DNA of 64,000 nucleotides from Bradyrhizobium barranii subsp. apii (GTDB taxonomy: Bacteria; Pseudomonadota; Alphaproteobacteria; Rhizobiales; Xanthobacteraceae), in the NCBI RefSeq assembly GCF_011516635.5, contig NZ_CP096255.1, forward strand, positions 6,198,501 through 6,262,500. Direction: 5' to 3'. Numbering within the stretch: the first letter of the stretch is position 1; each line of letters begins with the position of its first letter. A model generated the notes under the pieces. The model was not told the DNA's origin. It saw only the letters and a program-made list of their open reading frames with translations, and searched no databases. Below are positions 52,756 to 60,980 of this stretch, in pieces. Both the position numbers and the translations under genes were made by a program.

Positions 52756-53982
52756 ATGACATTTGCTTCGGATGTTTTGAAACTGCTGCGCCTCGATTCC
52801 TCCGATGACAAGCAGCACCTCGTCATCCGCTCTGCCGGCGGACGCGGCAAGGCGGCTGAATATTCCTTCGGCATCGAGGAGGAGTACTTCCTCGCCGATC
52901 GCCGCAGCCTCGAGGTCGCGATCGAAACGCCCAACGCCCTGTTCGAGTCGGTGAACTGGTCCACCGGCGGCCAGGCGATGCGGGAGATGCTGCAATCCCA
53001 GCTCGAGATCGCTACCAACGTTCACGTCGATGTCAATGACGCCCGGGAAGAGCTGCGGTTCCTCCGCCGCGAGGTCGCCAACGTCGCTGCGCAATACGGC
53101 TTCGTCATCATGGCCTGCGGCACGCATCCGACCGCGGTCTGGCGCATGTCGCAGCCGAGCCCGAAGCCGCGCTACGAGGAGATGATCGAGGATCTGCGCA
53201 GCATCGGCCACCGCAACATGATGTGCGGCATGCATGTGCACGTCCAGCTGCCCGATCCCGAGAAGCGGATGGCGGTGATGCGGGCGATGCTGCCGCATCT
53301 GCCGCTGTTCATCGCGCTGTCGGCCTCCTCCCCGTTCTGGAATTCCCACAAGACCGGGCTGAAGGGCTACCGGCTTGCCGCCTATTCCGAGCTGCCGCGC
53401 ACCGGCTTGCCCGAACTGTTCGAAACCAGGCACGACTACGACGAATATGTCGGCGCGCTGCAACGCTCCGGCGTGATTCCCGACGAGAGCCATATCTGGT
53501 GGGCGATGCGGCCGTCCATGAGGCATCCGACCCTCGAGCTTCGCGCGCCCGACACCTGCACTTTCATCGACGACGCCGTTGCCATCGCCTCGCTCTATCG
53601 CTGCCTGACGCGCCATCTTTATCTGCGGCCGCATCGATCGAAGGAGGTCACGGTGGTCGAACGCGCGATTGCGGTCGAGAACAAATGGCGGGCGCAGCGC
53701 TACGGCACCGATTGCATCTTTGCCTCGAAGGACGGGCCGGTCACCATCTCGGAGCAGCTCGCCCGGATCATCGACGACGTCGCCGGGGACGCAGCCGCGC
53801 TGAACTGCGCCGCCGAGGTCGAGCACTGCCGGACCATCGTGGAGCGCGGCAGCTCGGCGGAATTCCAGCTTCGCGCCTATCGCGAGAATGCAGAGGACAT
53901 CGGGGCGGTCTCGCGCTGGATCGCAGCCTCGACGATCTCGGGCGCGAGCGCTCCGATCGGAAGCGTTCGTGCGCCGTCATAG
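52756..53982 (+). CDS. YbdK-type carboxylate-amine ligase (GCS2 family)
   Basis: 408 residues. The GIEEEYFL segment and the GMHVHVQLP motif are typical of the GCS2/YbdK branch of glutamate-cysteine ligases, which make amide bonds with ATP. YbdK itself has weak glutamate-cysteine ligase activity; the natural substrate is uncertain. The adjacent EgtC-like amidotransferase makes a gamma-glutamyl compound more likely. Confidence 0.88.
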   Translation: MTFASDVLKLLRLDSSDDKQHLVIRSAGGRGKAAEYSFGIEEEYFLADRRSLEVAIETPNALFESVNWSTGGQAMREMLQSQLEIATNVHVDVNDAREELRFLRREVANVAAQYGFVIMACGTHPTAVWRMSQPSPKPRYEEMIEDLRSIGHRNMMCGMHVHVQLPDPEKRMAVMRAMLPHLPLFIALSASSPFWNSHKTGLKGYRLAAYSELPRTGLPELFETRHDYDEYVGALQRSGVIPDESHIWWAMRPSMRHPTLELRAPDTCTFIDDAVAIASLYRCLTRHLYLRPHRSKEVTVVERAIAVENKWRAQRYGTDCIFASKDGPVTISEQLARIIDDVAGDAAALNCAAEVEHCRTIVERGSSAEFQLRAYRENAEDIGAVSRWIAASTISGASAPIGSVRAPS

Positions 53983-54008
53983 CGCCCGCGCAAGCTTGGC
54001 GAACGACA

Positions 54009-54230
54009 ATGTCGCTCCTGAATTCGGTGATCGTGGAGGAACGCGTGAATCGCGTCACGTCTTGCGCTGGCTGCGGCCACGGACTTGTACCGCTGCTTTC
54101 GGCCAAGGGCCGCGCGGAGCTCAGCTGCCTCTGGTGCGAAGGCATCGACGCGCGAACGGTGGACATGGCGAAGTGGGCGGACAGCCCGATCGGCAAGCCC
54201 GAGCGGATCACCCGTCAGCCGTTCGAATGA
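54009..54230 (+). CDS. Small zinc-ribbon-like protein
   Basis: 73 residues from ATG 54009 (MSLLNSVIVEERV). Two CxxC pairs, C19/C22 and C40/C43, 17 residues apart, form a likely zinc ribbon. Third-position GC is high as in real genes here. It starts 26 bp after the ligase gene and may be in the same operon. Function unknown. Confidence 0.65.
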   Translation: MSLLNSVIVEERVNRVTSCAGCGHGLVPLLSAKGRAELSCLWCEGIDARTVDMAKWADSPIGKPERITRQPFE

Positions 54231-54577
54231 GCGGTTTCACATGGCCAGCCGCCGGCCTTTGCTGATCGACGCGACCTGCGCGGCTGCACGCCTGCGCCGG
54301 GGCTTGCCGACAAATTAGACAAACCGCGCCCCCTCGCCGGGGTTGCGGGCTCCGCGATGAGGCCCAGGCAAGCTAGCCTAACGCGCCGTCTAACCTCAGG
54401 CGCAATCTCGATTTTTCATCGCGCCGCGCGGGGCCACCGGGCCCGCGTATCGCGCTGCATCTCGACTGGCCCAGAATTCGCAAGGCAGCGTCAGGCCTGA
54501 TTCCCTGCTCCCACGAATTGGCGCAGCAAGATGCGTGCGCCCGGAGACCGGATGAGCGGTAAAGATCGGAGAGTGCC
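54231..54577. other. Intergenic region before the bicupin gene
   Basis: 347 bases. No supported ORF, repeat or clear promoter seen. Confidence 0.5.
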
Positions 54578-55717
54578 ATGAACGTGCATGCCGCCGGCGA
54601 TCTCAAATTTACCGGCCTCACCCATCCGAACGGCGCACCACTACGCCTCAACGCTCAGGATTTCGTGGCAATCGATCGCGACAGGAACGCCAGGTTCGAA
54701 GCGACGTACCGGCCGCAAGCCCTGTACAACCGTGCGAACGAAGGCTTCCACGCCAACAACGAAACCTTCCTCCTGCACGAAGTCGTGACGAACCTCCCGA
54801 TCTACCGCCCGGACACCGGCCCCACCGATTTCCATCTTCATCTTCCACCGGGCGGCTTTCAGCTCGTGCTGGTCACCTCGGGCGCTTTCACCTTCGACTA
54901 CGACGGGCGCTTCTACAATGTCGGCCCCGGCGCGGTGATGTTGCAAAGCGCGATCGTCCACCGCCAGCTGTTCTACACCTGGTCGGGACTGTCGACCGAA
55001 GAAAACCTGAAGACGCCGCAGACCGTGGTGCCCGACCCGATCTCGATGGGCTATTCCGGCAAATTCCTCGAAGCCTTCGTGACCGATCCGACGACCTTTC
55101 CGAACCCGACGATCGTCGGTCCGGACCAGATCAACGAGGCCGAGACGCCGCGCGTGGCCTGGAGCCACCCGCTGCACAACCGGCCGGCCGACGCGGGCTT
55201 CTGGCTTCAGGATCCCCTCGCGCTGGATGCGTTGTTCAAGCCGCTCACCGGCAGTCCGATCAAATCGGCCATGCCCGTGTACGTGCGCGATATCGGGATC
55301 GAAGTGCCGAGCGGCCATCTCGTCACCGGCCACATCATCGCAACCGACCCGCGTGGACATTCACTCCTGCCGAAGACCACATCGACGGCAGCAGACGCCA
55401 GCTGCTTCGCCAAAGGCGAGGTCGCAATCTACCGCGTCATTCGCGGCACGGCCGAATTCAAGAACAAGGCCGGTGAGGCGATCGAGCTTGCGGCTGGCGA
55501 TGTGGTGACGGCGGGCAAGAGCTCGATCAGCCTCGTCGGCCTCGGCGAGAACACGCAAGTGCTCCGCCTCGGTCTTCTAAAGGGCATGAACGACCTTTGC
55601 AGCTGGACGCCGACCCAGCGCGACGAGATCGACGGCCTCGCCGGCCAGATCATCACGCAGAAGGACATCCGCCCCCTGCGCACCGAGGGCAAGCCGGTTG
55701 GATATCTGTACGCGTAG
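54578..55717 (+). CDS. Putative two-domain cupin of unknown function
   Basis: 379 residues. Two beta-barrel-like halves are visible: an N-terminal one with FHLHLPPGGFQLVLVTSGAF and VGPGAVMLQSAIVHRQ, and a C-terminal one with FAKGEVAIYRVIRGTAEFKN and LAAGDVVTAGKSS. Metal ligands are incomplete: the first half has FHLHLP but lacks the usual following Glu, and the second has none visible. So it may bind ligands rather than catalyse. No signal peptide. A perfect hairpin follows the stop. Confidence 0.7.
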   Translation: MNVHAAGDLKFTGLTHPNGAPLRLNAQDFVAIDRDRNARFEATYRPQALYNRANEGFHANNETFLLHEVVTNLPIYRPDTGPTDFHLHLPPGGFQLVLVTSGAFTFDYDGRFYNVGPGAVMLQSAIVHRQLFYTWSGLSTEENLKTPQTVVPDPISMGYSGKFLEAFVTDPTTFPNPTIVGPDQINEAETPRVAWSHPLHNRPADAGFWLQDPLALDALFKPLTGSPIKSAMPVYVRDIGIEVPSGHLVTGHIIATDPRGHSLLPKTTSTAADASCFAKGEVAIYRVIRGTAEFKNKAGEAIELAAGDVVTAGKSSISLVGLGENTQVLRLGLLKGMNDLCSWTPTQRDEIDGLAGQIITQKDIRPLRTEGKPVGYLYA

Positions 55718-55729
55718 CCGCACGAAAAG

Positions 55730-55751
55730 ACGGCCCGCCGAAGCGGGCCGT
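55730..55751. terminator. Perfect hairpin after the cupin gene
   Basis: ACGGCCCGC / GCGGGCCGT, 9-bp perfect stem with a CGAA loop, between convergent genes; no long T-run. Confidence 0.7.
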
Positions 55752-55776
55752 CGCGATCTCATTGGCGCAATGATCC

Positions 55777-56397
55777 TTAACGCACTGATCCACCGTAGAG
55801 CTGCCGCTCCTTGCGAACTTCGTCCGCACCGTAGGGCTTGCTGGCGGGATCGAACGACTTCCATCCGGTCTTCTGCCAGGCGGCGCTGCGGTCACGCAAA
55901 TTGACCGACGACTCGTTCAGGACTGCGTCAAGGCGGGATCGATCGGCATCTGCGACCCGCGCCGACACCAGCGTGCCTCCCCGACGCACGCCCTCGGCGT
56001 AGGAGTCCGCATCTTCCCGCGAAATGCCGGCCTCAGTCATCGCTCCGACGACACCGCCGGTTGCGGCTCCGGCGGCCGCGCCGACCGCGGTTGCGGCGAG
56101 CCAACCGGCCGCAACGACGGGTCCGAGGCCGGGGATTGCGAGGAGGCCGAGACCGGCGAGAAGGCCGGCAGTGCCACCCACGCCCGCACCGATGCCGGCG
56201 CCCTTGCCGGCACCTTCGGCGCGATCGTCGACGCCATCGCGGTCACGGTCCACCTTCTTGTCGGTGTTGAACCAGCTGTCCGAATTATTGGCGACGATGC
56301 TGATGTCCGAATGCGGCACGCCGGCAGCTTCGAGACGCTGAACCGCCTGCTGCCCAGTGCTGTAGCTGTCGTAAAGACGAGAAATTGTAACGGTCAT
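55777..56397 (-). CDS. General-stress-protein-17M-like protein with glycine zipper
   Basis: 206 residues. The start (MTVTISRLYDSYSTGQQAV) matches the general stress protein 17M N-terminal domain. A calcium-loop-like DRDRDGVDDRAEG (about 50-62) precedes a glycine/alanine-rich zipper (64-125) that could lie in or on the membrane. Expected in the general stress regulon from family. It lies 28 bp after the PepSY-like gene. Confidence 0.8.
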   Translation of the reverse strand: MTVTISRLYDSYSTGQQAVQRLEAAGVPHSDISIVANNSDSWFNTDKKVDRDRDGVDDRAEGAGKGAGIGAGVGGTAGLLAGLGLLAIPGLGPVVAAGWLAATAVGAAAGAATGGVVGAMTEAGISREDADSYAEGVRRGGTLVSARVADADRSRLDAVLNESSVNLRDRSAAWQKTGWKSFDPASKPYGADEVRKERQLYGGSVR

Positions 56398-56425
56398 TGT
56401 GTGTCCTTCTTACTTGCTTATTGGC

Positions 56426-56761
56426 TTACTTGGCCGAATTGACGTTGCCTTGAAAGTCGACGCTGACCGCGGTGGCAGATCCACCCTTGCTGGCATGGCC
56501 GCGCCAAACACCGTTGTCGTCCTTCTTCAGTTCGGTGACGTTGGCGTAGCCGGCATCCTCGATCTTCGACTTGGCTTGTCCTTCGGTGAAACTTTTGCGA
56601 CCTGCGACAGGAGCGTCGGAGTTGTTTTGCCCCGCGCTGTTGACCGCGCTGTTGTTCGGTCCGGACTGCGCCGGTGGATTTTGTGCCGAGGCCGGAGCAG
56701 CTGCGAAGGCGGTGGCCGCCGCGAATAAAGAAATGCAAACGATAAACGATGGGCGCTTCAT
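56426..56761 (-). CDS. Small periplasmic PepSY-like protein
   Basis: 111 residues with a signal peptide (MKRPSFIVCISLFAAATAFA, cleavage near residue 26). A low-complexity Asn/Ser/Ala linker is followed by a compact domain (FTEGQAKSKIEDAGYANVTE, then GVWRGHASKGGSATAVSVD) like PepSY units, which can inhibit proteases. Upstream GGAAC (minus strand, 56811-56815) could be half of an EcfG-type promoter, but its -10 is poor. Confidence 0.75.
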   Translation of the reverse strand: MKRPSFIVCISLFAAATAFAAAPASAQNPPAQSGPNNSAVNSAGQNNSDAPVAGRKSFTEGQAKSKIEDAGYANVTELKKDDNGVWRGHASKGGSATAVSVDFQGNVNSAK

Positions 56762-56846
56762 GATGGTCTCCAGTGTCTAAGGAGTGATCCAAGCCCCCAT
56801 CAGAGCTTTAGTTCCTACGTCTCGCGCCGTGACATCTCCTTCACGC

Positions 56847-56999
56847 TCAGGTTCTGAAGAATATCATCCACGTCATCACCATGAGGATGACTGCAAGTCC
56901 CACACTCACACCCAGCAGCATCAACACGCTGGGACCGAGCTCGCCTTGGCGCGCTTCGAGCGCAGTCTCAACGATGCGGCCGCTCTTGTCTCGATCCAT
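56847..56999 (-). CDS. 50-residue single-span membrane protein
   Basis: From ATG 56999 (MDRDKSGRIVETALEARQGE); the open frame starts earlier but this start has AAGGACC upstream. One hydrophobic helix (about 26-46, SVLMLLGVSVGLAVILMVMTW) then FFRT. No family recognised. Confidence 0.6.
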   Translation of the reverse strand: MDRDKSGRIVETALEARQGELGPSVLMLLGVSVGLAVILMVMTWMIFFRT

Positions 57000-57157
57000 G
57001 TCATCTGGTCCTTGCATTCCGGGGAAAGGTCGACCGTTTTCCTGCGTCAGACCCGGCAGTGCTGCCCACGCCAAATCGTCCATGGATCTCAATCGGACCC
57101 TTGGTGGTTCGTTACTATTGGCAAACGGTGAAAGCTCGGGCTCGAGATCTGCGCTGG

Positions 57158-57361
57158 CTATCCAGGCAAGCGGCGTCCCGGAGCGGTCAGACAGGAGTTG
57201 ATATCGGCAGCCATCTTGTTCCGGTGTGCCTTGCTCAGCAGCGCATCCCGCTCTGGGCCGGGTTCAAGGTGCGAGGCCTCTTCACGCAGCCTCAGTGCAT
57301 CGGCTGCGAGACGCTCGGCAAGTGAATCCGCCTGACGCACGCGGTTGCGCTTCTCATTCAT
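57158..57361 (-). CDS. Small charged helical protein
   Basis: 67 residues, highly charged and predicted helical (RLAADALRLREEASHLEPGP, LLSKAHRNKMAADINSCL). Its ATG overlaps the stop of the upstream gene (ATGA), which supports it. Function unknown. Confidence 0.65.
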   Translation of the reverse strand: MNEKRNRVRQADSLAERLAADALRLREEASHLEPGPERDALLSKAHRNKMAADINSCLTAPGRRLPG

Positions 57362-57933
57362 GACGAACGCCCCTGCGTTGGCATCAGAATCAAATCAGCG
57401 CTTTGCGGCTGCGGTCGCGAGACCGGCGGCGTCGCACCATCGAGCCACTCCTGCGTCTCCGCGAGAGCGAGCCAGGCATCGCCCATGCTCCTGAACTGCT
57501 TGCGCGCCGCGTCGTTGGCAGCGGTGTCTTCCAGCGTCAGGCAGTGCCCGGCATTCTGCCGAAGATGCTCGGACTGGCTCAATTGGATATCAGTGCTGCT
57601 CGTGGCATCGGCAGAGGTCTGCCAGGAGTTCTTGCACACAGGGCACCGCCACTGATTGACGAAGTTCCCGGTGGGCAAGTAGGTCGCATGCAAGGGAGCC
57701 GCCACTATTCGCCCGCAGGCGGTACAGCCGTTGGGCCGTTGTGACGGGGATTGCTGTGTCTCGTCCTGAACCGCTTTCGCGCTCCAGCGGCGATCGAACT
57801 TGCGGCAGAGATGCAGGGGATAGGAGATAACGTTCAATGCGCGCCTCCGGTTGTGGCGGGAGCGCGGCAGCGTCTCTCTGTCACCGGCGCCTGTCATGTC
57901 TGTGCGGGTGATATCCTGGATATGGTGTCGCAA
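57358..57933 (-). CDS. Zinc-ribbon-containing protein of unknown function
   Basis: 191 residues in the longest frame; the N-terminal 40 residues may be non-coding and no start has a clear ribosome site. Two CxxC pairs, C70/C73 and C97/C100, suggest a zinc ribbon. The C-terminal half is helical. Coupled to the 67-aa gene by a 4-bp overlap. Confidence 0.55.
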   Translation of the reverse strand: MRHHIQDITRTDMTGAGDRETLPRSRHNRRRALNVISYPLHLCRKFDRRWSAKAVQDETQQSPSQRPNGCTACGRIVAAPLHATYLPTGNFVNQWRCPVCKNSWQTSADATSSTDIQLSQSEHLRQNAGHCLTLEDTAANDAARKQFRSMGDAWLALAETQEWLDGATPPVSRPQPQSADLILMPTQGRSS

Positions 57934-58300
57934 ATGACATTCACCAGTGCGCGGCCCCGAGGAACCACGCCTTTACCTCCGATCTACGGCATTTTCCGAC
58001 TGCTGGCTGCATCGATTGGATTAGGAACATCTCTCCGTCCCTCCTGTTGCGTCTGCACGACATGATCCGTGAATGCGCATGCCGGGAGGTCCGGACCAGC
58101 ACTGTTCCGGGTCCCAAGAAGGCGAAATCGATCCCTGCTCGATGGTGCTGATCCGGTCTCCGAATCGCACCCGCGACGCACGGAAATCTCCTCCAGCAAG
58201 AATCCGGCGCCATCGCGGTCGTGATGCGACCAAGGGCGTCAATGCGGAAGCGTCCCTTCCCCACTCTCCAACAGCTGGCCGCAGTCAGCGAAAGTGTCAC
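57934..58300. other. Intergenic region between divergent genes
   Basis: 367 bases with open frames of mixed style but no supportable gene or promoter. A decayed gene cannot be excluded. Confidence 0.4.
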
Positions 58301-59308
58301 ATGCGCATACTGAAAAAACGTTCGCCATCTTTGGCGGCCACGGCCCTTCATGCTCTCGCAGAACATCCCTTGGCCTCCACGATTGCCGCGACGGCCGGCC
58401 TGCTCGCAGCGGCCGCGTTCGTCAATCGGCGCCTTGCCGACAAGGCGCAGCGTGATAATCCGCCCCAAGGGCGGTTCATCGACATCGACGGTGTTCGGCT
58501 GCACTATGTCGAGCGCGGGTCCGGACGCCCGCTGGTTCTGCTCCATGGCAATGGCAGCATGATCCAGGATTTCGAGTCGAGTGGCCTGATCGATCTTGCA
58601 GCCAAGGACTATCGGGTCATCGTGTTCGACCGTCCCGGCTTCGGGCACAGTCTGAGGCCGCGCAACGTGGTGTGGACGCCGGCCGCCCAAGCCGACCTTT
58701 TCAAAGACGCGCTTGCGCACCTTGGCGTCGACAAGGCGATCGTGCTCGGACATTCCTGGGGCGCATCGGTTGCGATCGCCCTGGCAAGCAGGCACCCCTC
58801 ATTGGTCGAAGCCTTGATACTGGCGTCGGGCTATTATTTCCCGACGGCCCGCACCGACGCGATGATGGCGATGGCCGGGCCGGCGATACCAGGGTTTGGC
58901 GACATCCTCAGTCACACGATCTCGCCGATCCTCAGCCGCCTGATGTGGCCGACGATGCTGCGGCAGCTGTTCGGGCCCAAATCCGTCCCGGAAAAATTCG
59001 ACGGCTTCCCCAAATCACTGGCGGTGCGTCCGTCGCAGCTTCGTGCGGGTGCCGCGGAAGCGGCGTTGATGGTCCCTTCTGCGATGCTGTCGGCGAAGAC
59101 TTACGGCGAATTGGCCATGCCGGTCACCATCCTGGCCGGCGAGGACGACCGCCTCATCGACATCGACGAACAGTCCGGCAGGCTGCATGACGAGATCAAG
59201 CACAGCAAGATGCGTCGCGTCCCGAATGCGGGTCACATGATCCAGCAATCGGATACGGCTGACCTGATGGCCGCTGTCGACGAAGCCGCGGCGGAAACGC
59301 TGCATTGA
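58301..59308 (+). CDS. Alpha/beta hydrolase with N-terminal membrane anchor
   Basis: 335 residues from ATG 58301 (MRILKKRSPSL). A hydrophobic stretch (about 26-42) may anchor it. Core motifs: LLHGNGSM, nucleophile elbow GHSWGA (Ser near 151), an Asp in AGEDDRLID and a His in NAGHMIQQ. Substrate unknown. It lies upstream of the catalase fusion in the stress-flavoured region. Confidence 0.83.
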   Translation: MRILKKRSPSLAATALHALAEHPLASTIAATAGLLAAAAFVNRRLADKAQRDNPPQGRFIDIDGVRLHYVERGSGRPLVLLHGNGSMIQDFESSGLIDLAAKDYRVIVFDRPGFGHSLRPRNVVWTPAAQADLFKDALAHLGVDKAIVLGHSWGASVAIALASRHPSLVEALILASGYYFPTARTDAMMAMAGPAIPGFGDILSHTISPILSRLMWPTMLRQLFGPKSVPEKFDGFPKSLAVRPSQLRAGAAEAALMVPSAMLSAKTYGELAMPVTILAGEDDRLIDIDEQSGRLHDEIKHSKMRRVPNAGHMIQQSDTADLMAAVDEAAAETLH

Positions 59309-59357
59309 GCCACCTGATTCTCCCGAGAAGCATCTGGTCGCGGCACGATCCGAATTA

Positions 59358-59382
59358 GGAACGTCCAACACAGCGCTCAGTT
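59358..59382 (+). promoter_or_regulatory. EcfG-type general-stress promoter
   Basis: GGAAC (59358-59362), 17 bases, then GTT (59380-59382), matching the GGAAC-N16/17-(C)GTT consensus of alphaproteobacterial EcfG sigma factors; 34 bp before the catalase start. Confidence 0.6.
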
Positions 59383-59416
59383 GGCCCCGGTATCTCCTGT
59401 AGTCAAAGGTCTTTCC

Positions 59417-60712
59417 ATGTATCATCACGTCAAAAAGCTCATGTTCACAGTCCGGGTCGACGAGCCCGATCCCCGGTTCGGCAATATGCTGCTGGAGCAA
59501 TTCGGTGGCGCCAACGGCGAGCTTGCGGCCGCCATGCAGTATTCCATTCAGGGTCTCAACTGCGAGGATCCCGACCGTAAGGATCTCCTCATGGATATTG
59601 GAACCGAGGAGTTGAGCCACCTTGAGGTCGTCGGATCGCTCGCGCGGCTGCACTTGAAACCCATGAAGTTCGATCGCGAAGCGGCGGAAGCCGATCCCTT
59701 GATCGCGATTGCCGGAGGCGGCGGTGTCAATCTGTTCAACTCGCAAGGCAGTGCCTGGACGGCGGACTATCTCAAGATCACCGGAGAACTCGACGTCGAT
59801 CTGCGCAGCAACATCGCCGCAGAAGCTCGGGCCAAGATCGTCTATGAGCGCCTGATCAATTTCTGTGATGACGCCGGCACCAAGGACGCCTTGCAATTCC
59901 TGATGACACGGGAAATCACCCACATGAAGGCGTTCTCACGCGCGCTGGAAAGCATGAACAAGCCCACGTTCAGCATCGGCCGCATCGCTCCGACGCCCGG
60001 TCTCGTGGACCAGTTCTTCAACGATTCGACAGGGTCCGGCGACAATGGAGAAATCGACACAAGAGGTCCCTGGAATGAAGGCGAGGACTGGGTGTTCATG
60101 GAATCACCGGCACTCCAGAGCGGCGATCCCGGCGCAGCGCCTTCCATCGTTGCCGAAAGCTCGCCATCGGAACCGTCCGTTGGCCTTGACGACCTGCTGA
60201 TCGATCAGCTGCGGGATCTCCTGCACGCGGAGAAGCAGTTGACCAAGGCATTGCCTCAGATGATCGAGGCTGCCCGCTACGACCAGCTCTCCGAGCTGTT
60301 CACCGTTCACCTGGCCGAAACCGAAGCGCAGATCGAGCGTCTCGACGAGTGCTTCGAACTTCTTGGGAAGAAGCCGCGCGCCAAGGCTTGCAAGGGCATG
60401 CAGGGGCTTGTCGAGGAAGGCGACGAAGTGATCAAGGAGGGCGCCAGGAAGGACGATGCCGCTGCGGATCTCGCGTTGATCGGTGCGGCACAGCGTGTCG
60501 AGCACTACGAGATTGCCGGCTACGCGACCGCCCGCAACCTGGCGCAGCAGTTGCGTCACACCGCCGTCGTCGCGCTGCTTTCCAAGAATCTGGCGGAGGA
60601 AGAGAACGCGGACCAGTTGCTCAATCAGGTCGCACGTTCGTTGATGTCGGTTGCGAAGATGCCCGCCGCCATCGAGCAGACCTTCGCCGAGGATGAGCCC
60701 GCCGGAGGCTAG
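59417..60712 (+). CDS. Manganese catalase fused to a DUF892 ferritin-like domain
   Basis: 431 residues from ATG 59417 (MYHHVKKLMF). Residues 1-225 are a dinuclear manganese catalase with the full ligand set E35, E65, H68, E136 and H169 in the standard spacing. After an acidic linker, residues 256-425 form a DUF892/YciE-YciF ferritin-like four-helix bundle (LIDQLRDLLHAEKQL, RVEHYEIAGYATA). The first domain breaks down hydrogen peroxide; the second may bind a further metal pair. Bacteria often carry these as separate stress genes, so the fusion is notable. Expressed probably from the EcfG-type promoter just upstream. Confidence 0.88.
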   Translation: MYHHVKKLMFTVRVDEPDPRFGNMLLEQFGGANGELAAAMQYSIQGLNCEDPDRKDLLMDIGTEELSHLEVVGSLARLHLKPMKFDREAAEADPLIAIAGGGGVNLFNSQGSAWTADYLKITGELDVDLRSNIAAEARAKIVYERLINFCDDAGTKDALQFLMTREITHMKAFSRALESMNKPTFSIGRIAPTPGLVDQFFNDSTGSGDNGEIDTRGPWNEGEDWVFMESPALQSGDPGAAPSIVAESSPSEPSVGLDDLLIDQLRDLLHAEKQLTKALPQMIEAARYDQLSELFTVHLAETEAQIERLDECFELLGKKPRAKACKGMQGLVEEGDEVIKEGARKDDAAADLALIGAAQRVEHYEIAGYATARNLAQQLRHTAVVALLSKNLAEEENADQLLNQVARSLMSVAKMPAAIEQTFAEDEPAGG

Positions 60713-60791
60713 CCGGCCTTGAACCATTGACCACAAGGCAAGGCGGCCCCTGCACGGGCCGCTGCGCCACCACAGCCGGAAAGGATCTAGC

Positions 60792-60941
60792 ATGCGCCCG
60801 AAGATCAAAGAACATACCTGCCCGCTGTGCAACGGAACCGGCTTTCCCAAGTCCAAGGAGCCAGCGCACCCGGGCCGCAAGATCTATCCGGTCAAATGCG
60901 AGTCCTGCCAGGGCAAGGGCAAGATATCGGAGATGACGTGA
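60792..60941 (+). CDS. 49-residue DnaJ-type zinc-finger protein
   Basis: Too short for the usual cut-off. GGAAAGGA precedes the ATG. Two CxxC motifs with the DnaJ cysteine-rich pattern (CPLCNGTG, C10/C13; CESCQGKG, C36/C39) would make one zinc centre. It starts 79 bp after the catalase fusion and may share its promoter. Function unknown; a stress-linked chaperone accessory is conceivable. Confidence 0.78.
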   Translation: MRPKIKEHTCPLCNGTGFPKSKEPAHPGRKIYPVKCESCQGKGKISEMT

Positions 60942-60980
60942 CGTGATCTCAGTGCTTTGAGGTCGCGCTGAAGGCCGCTC

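Noticed and set aside
57941..58795. 284-codon minus-strand frame
   Set aside because: Mostly antisense to the anchored hydrolase gene and without recognisable domains.
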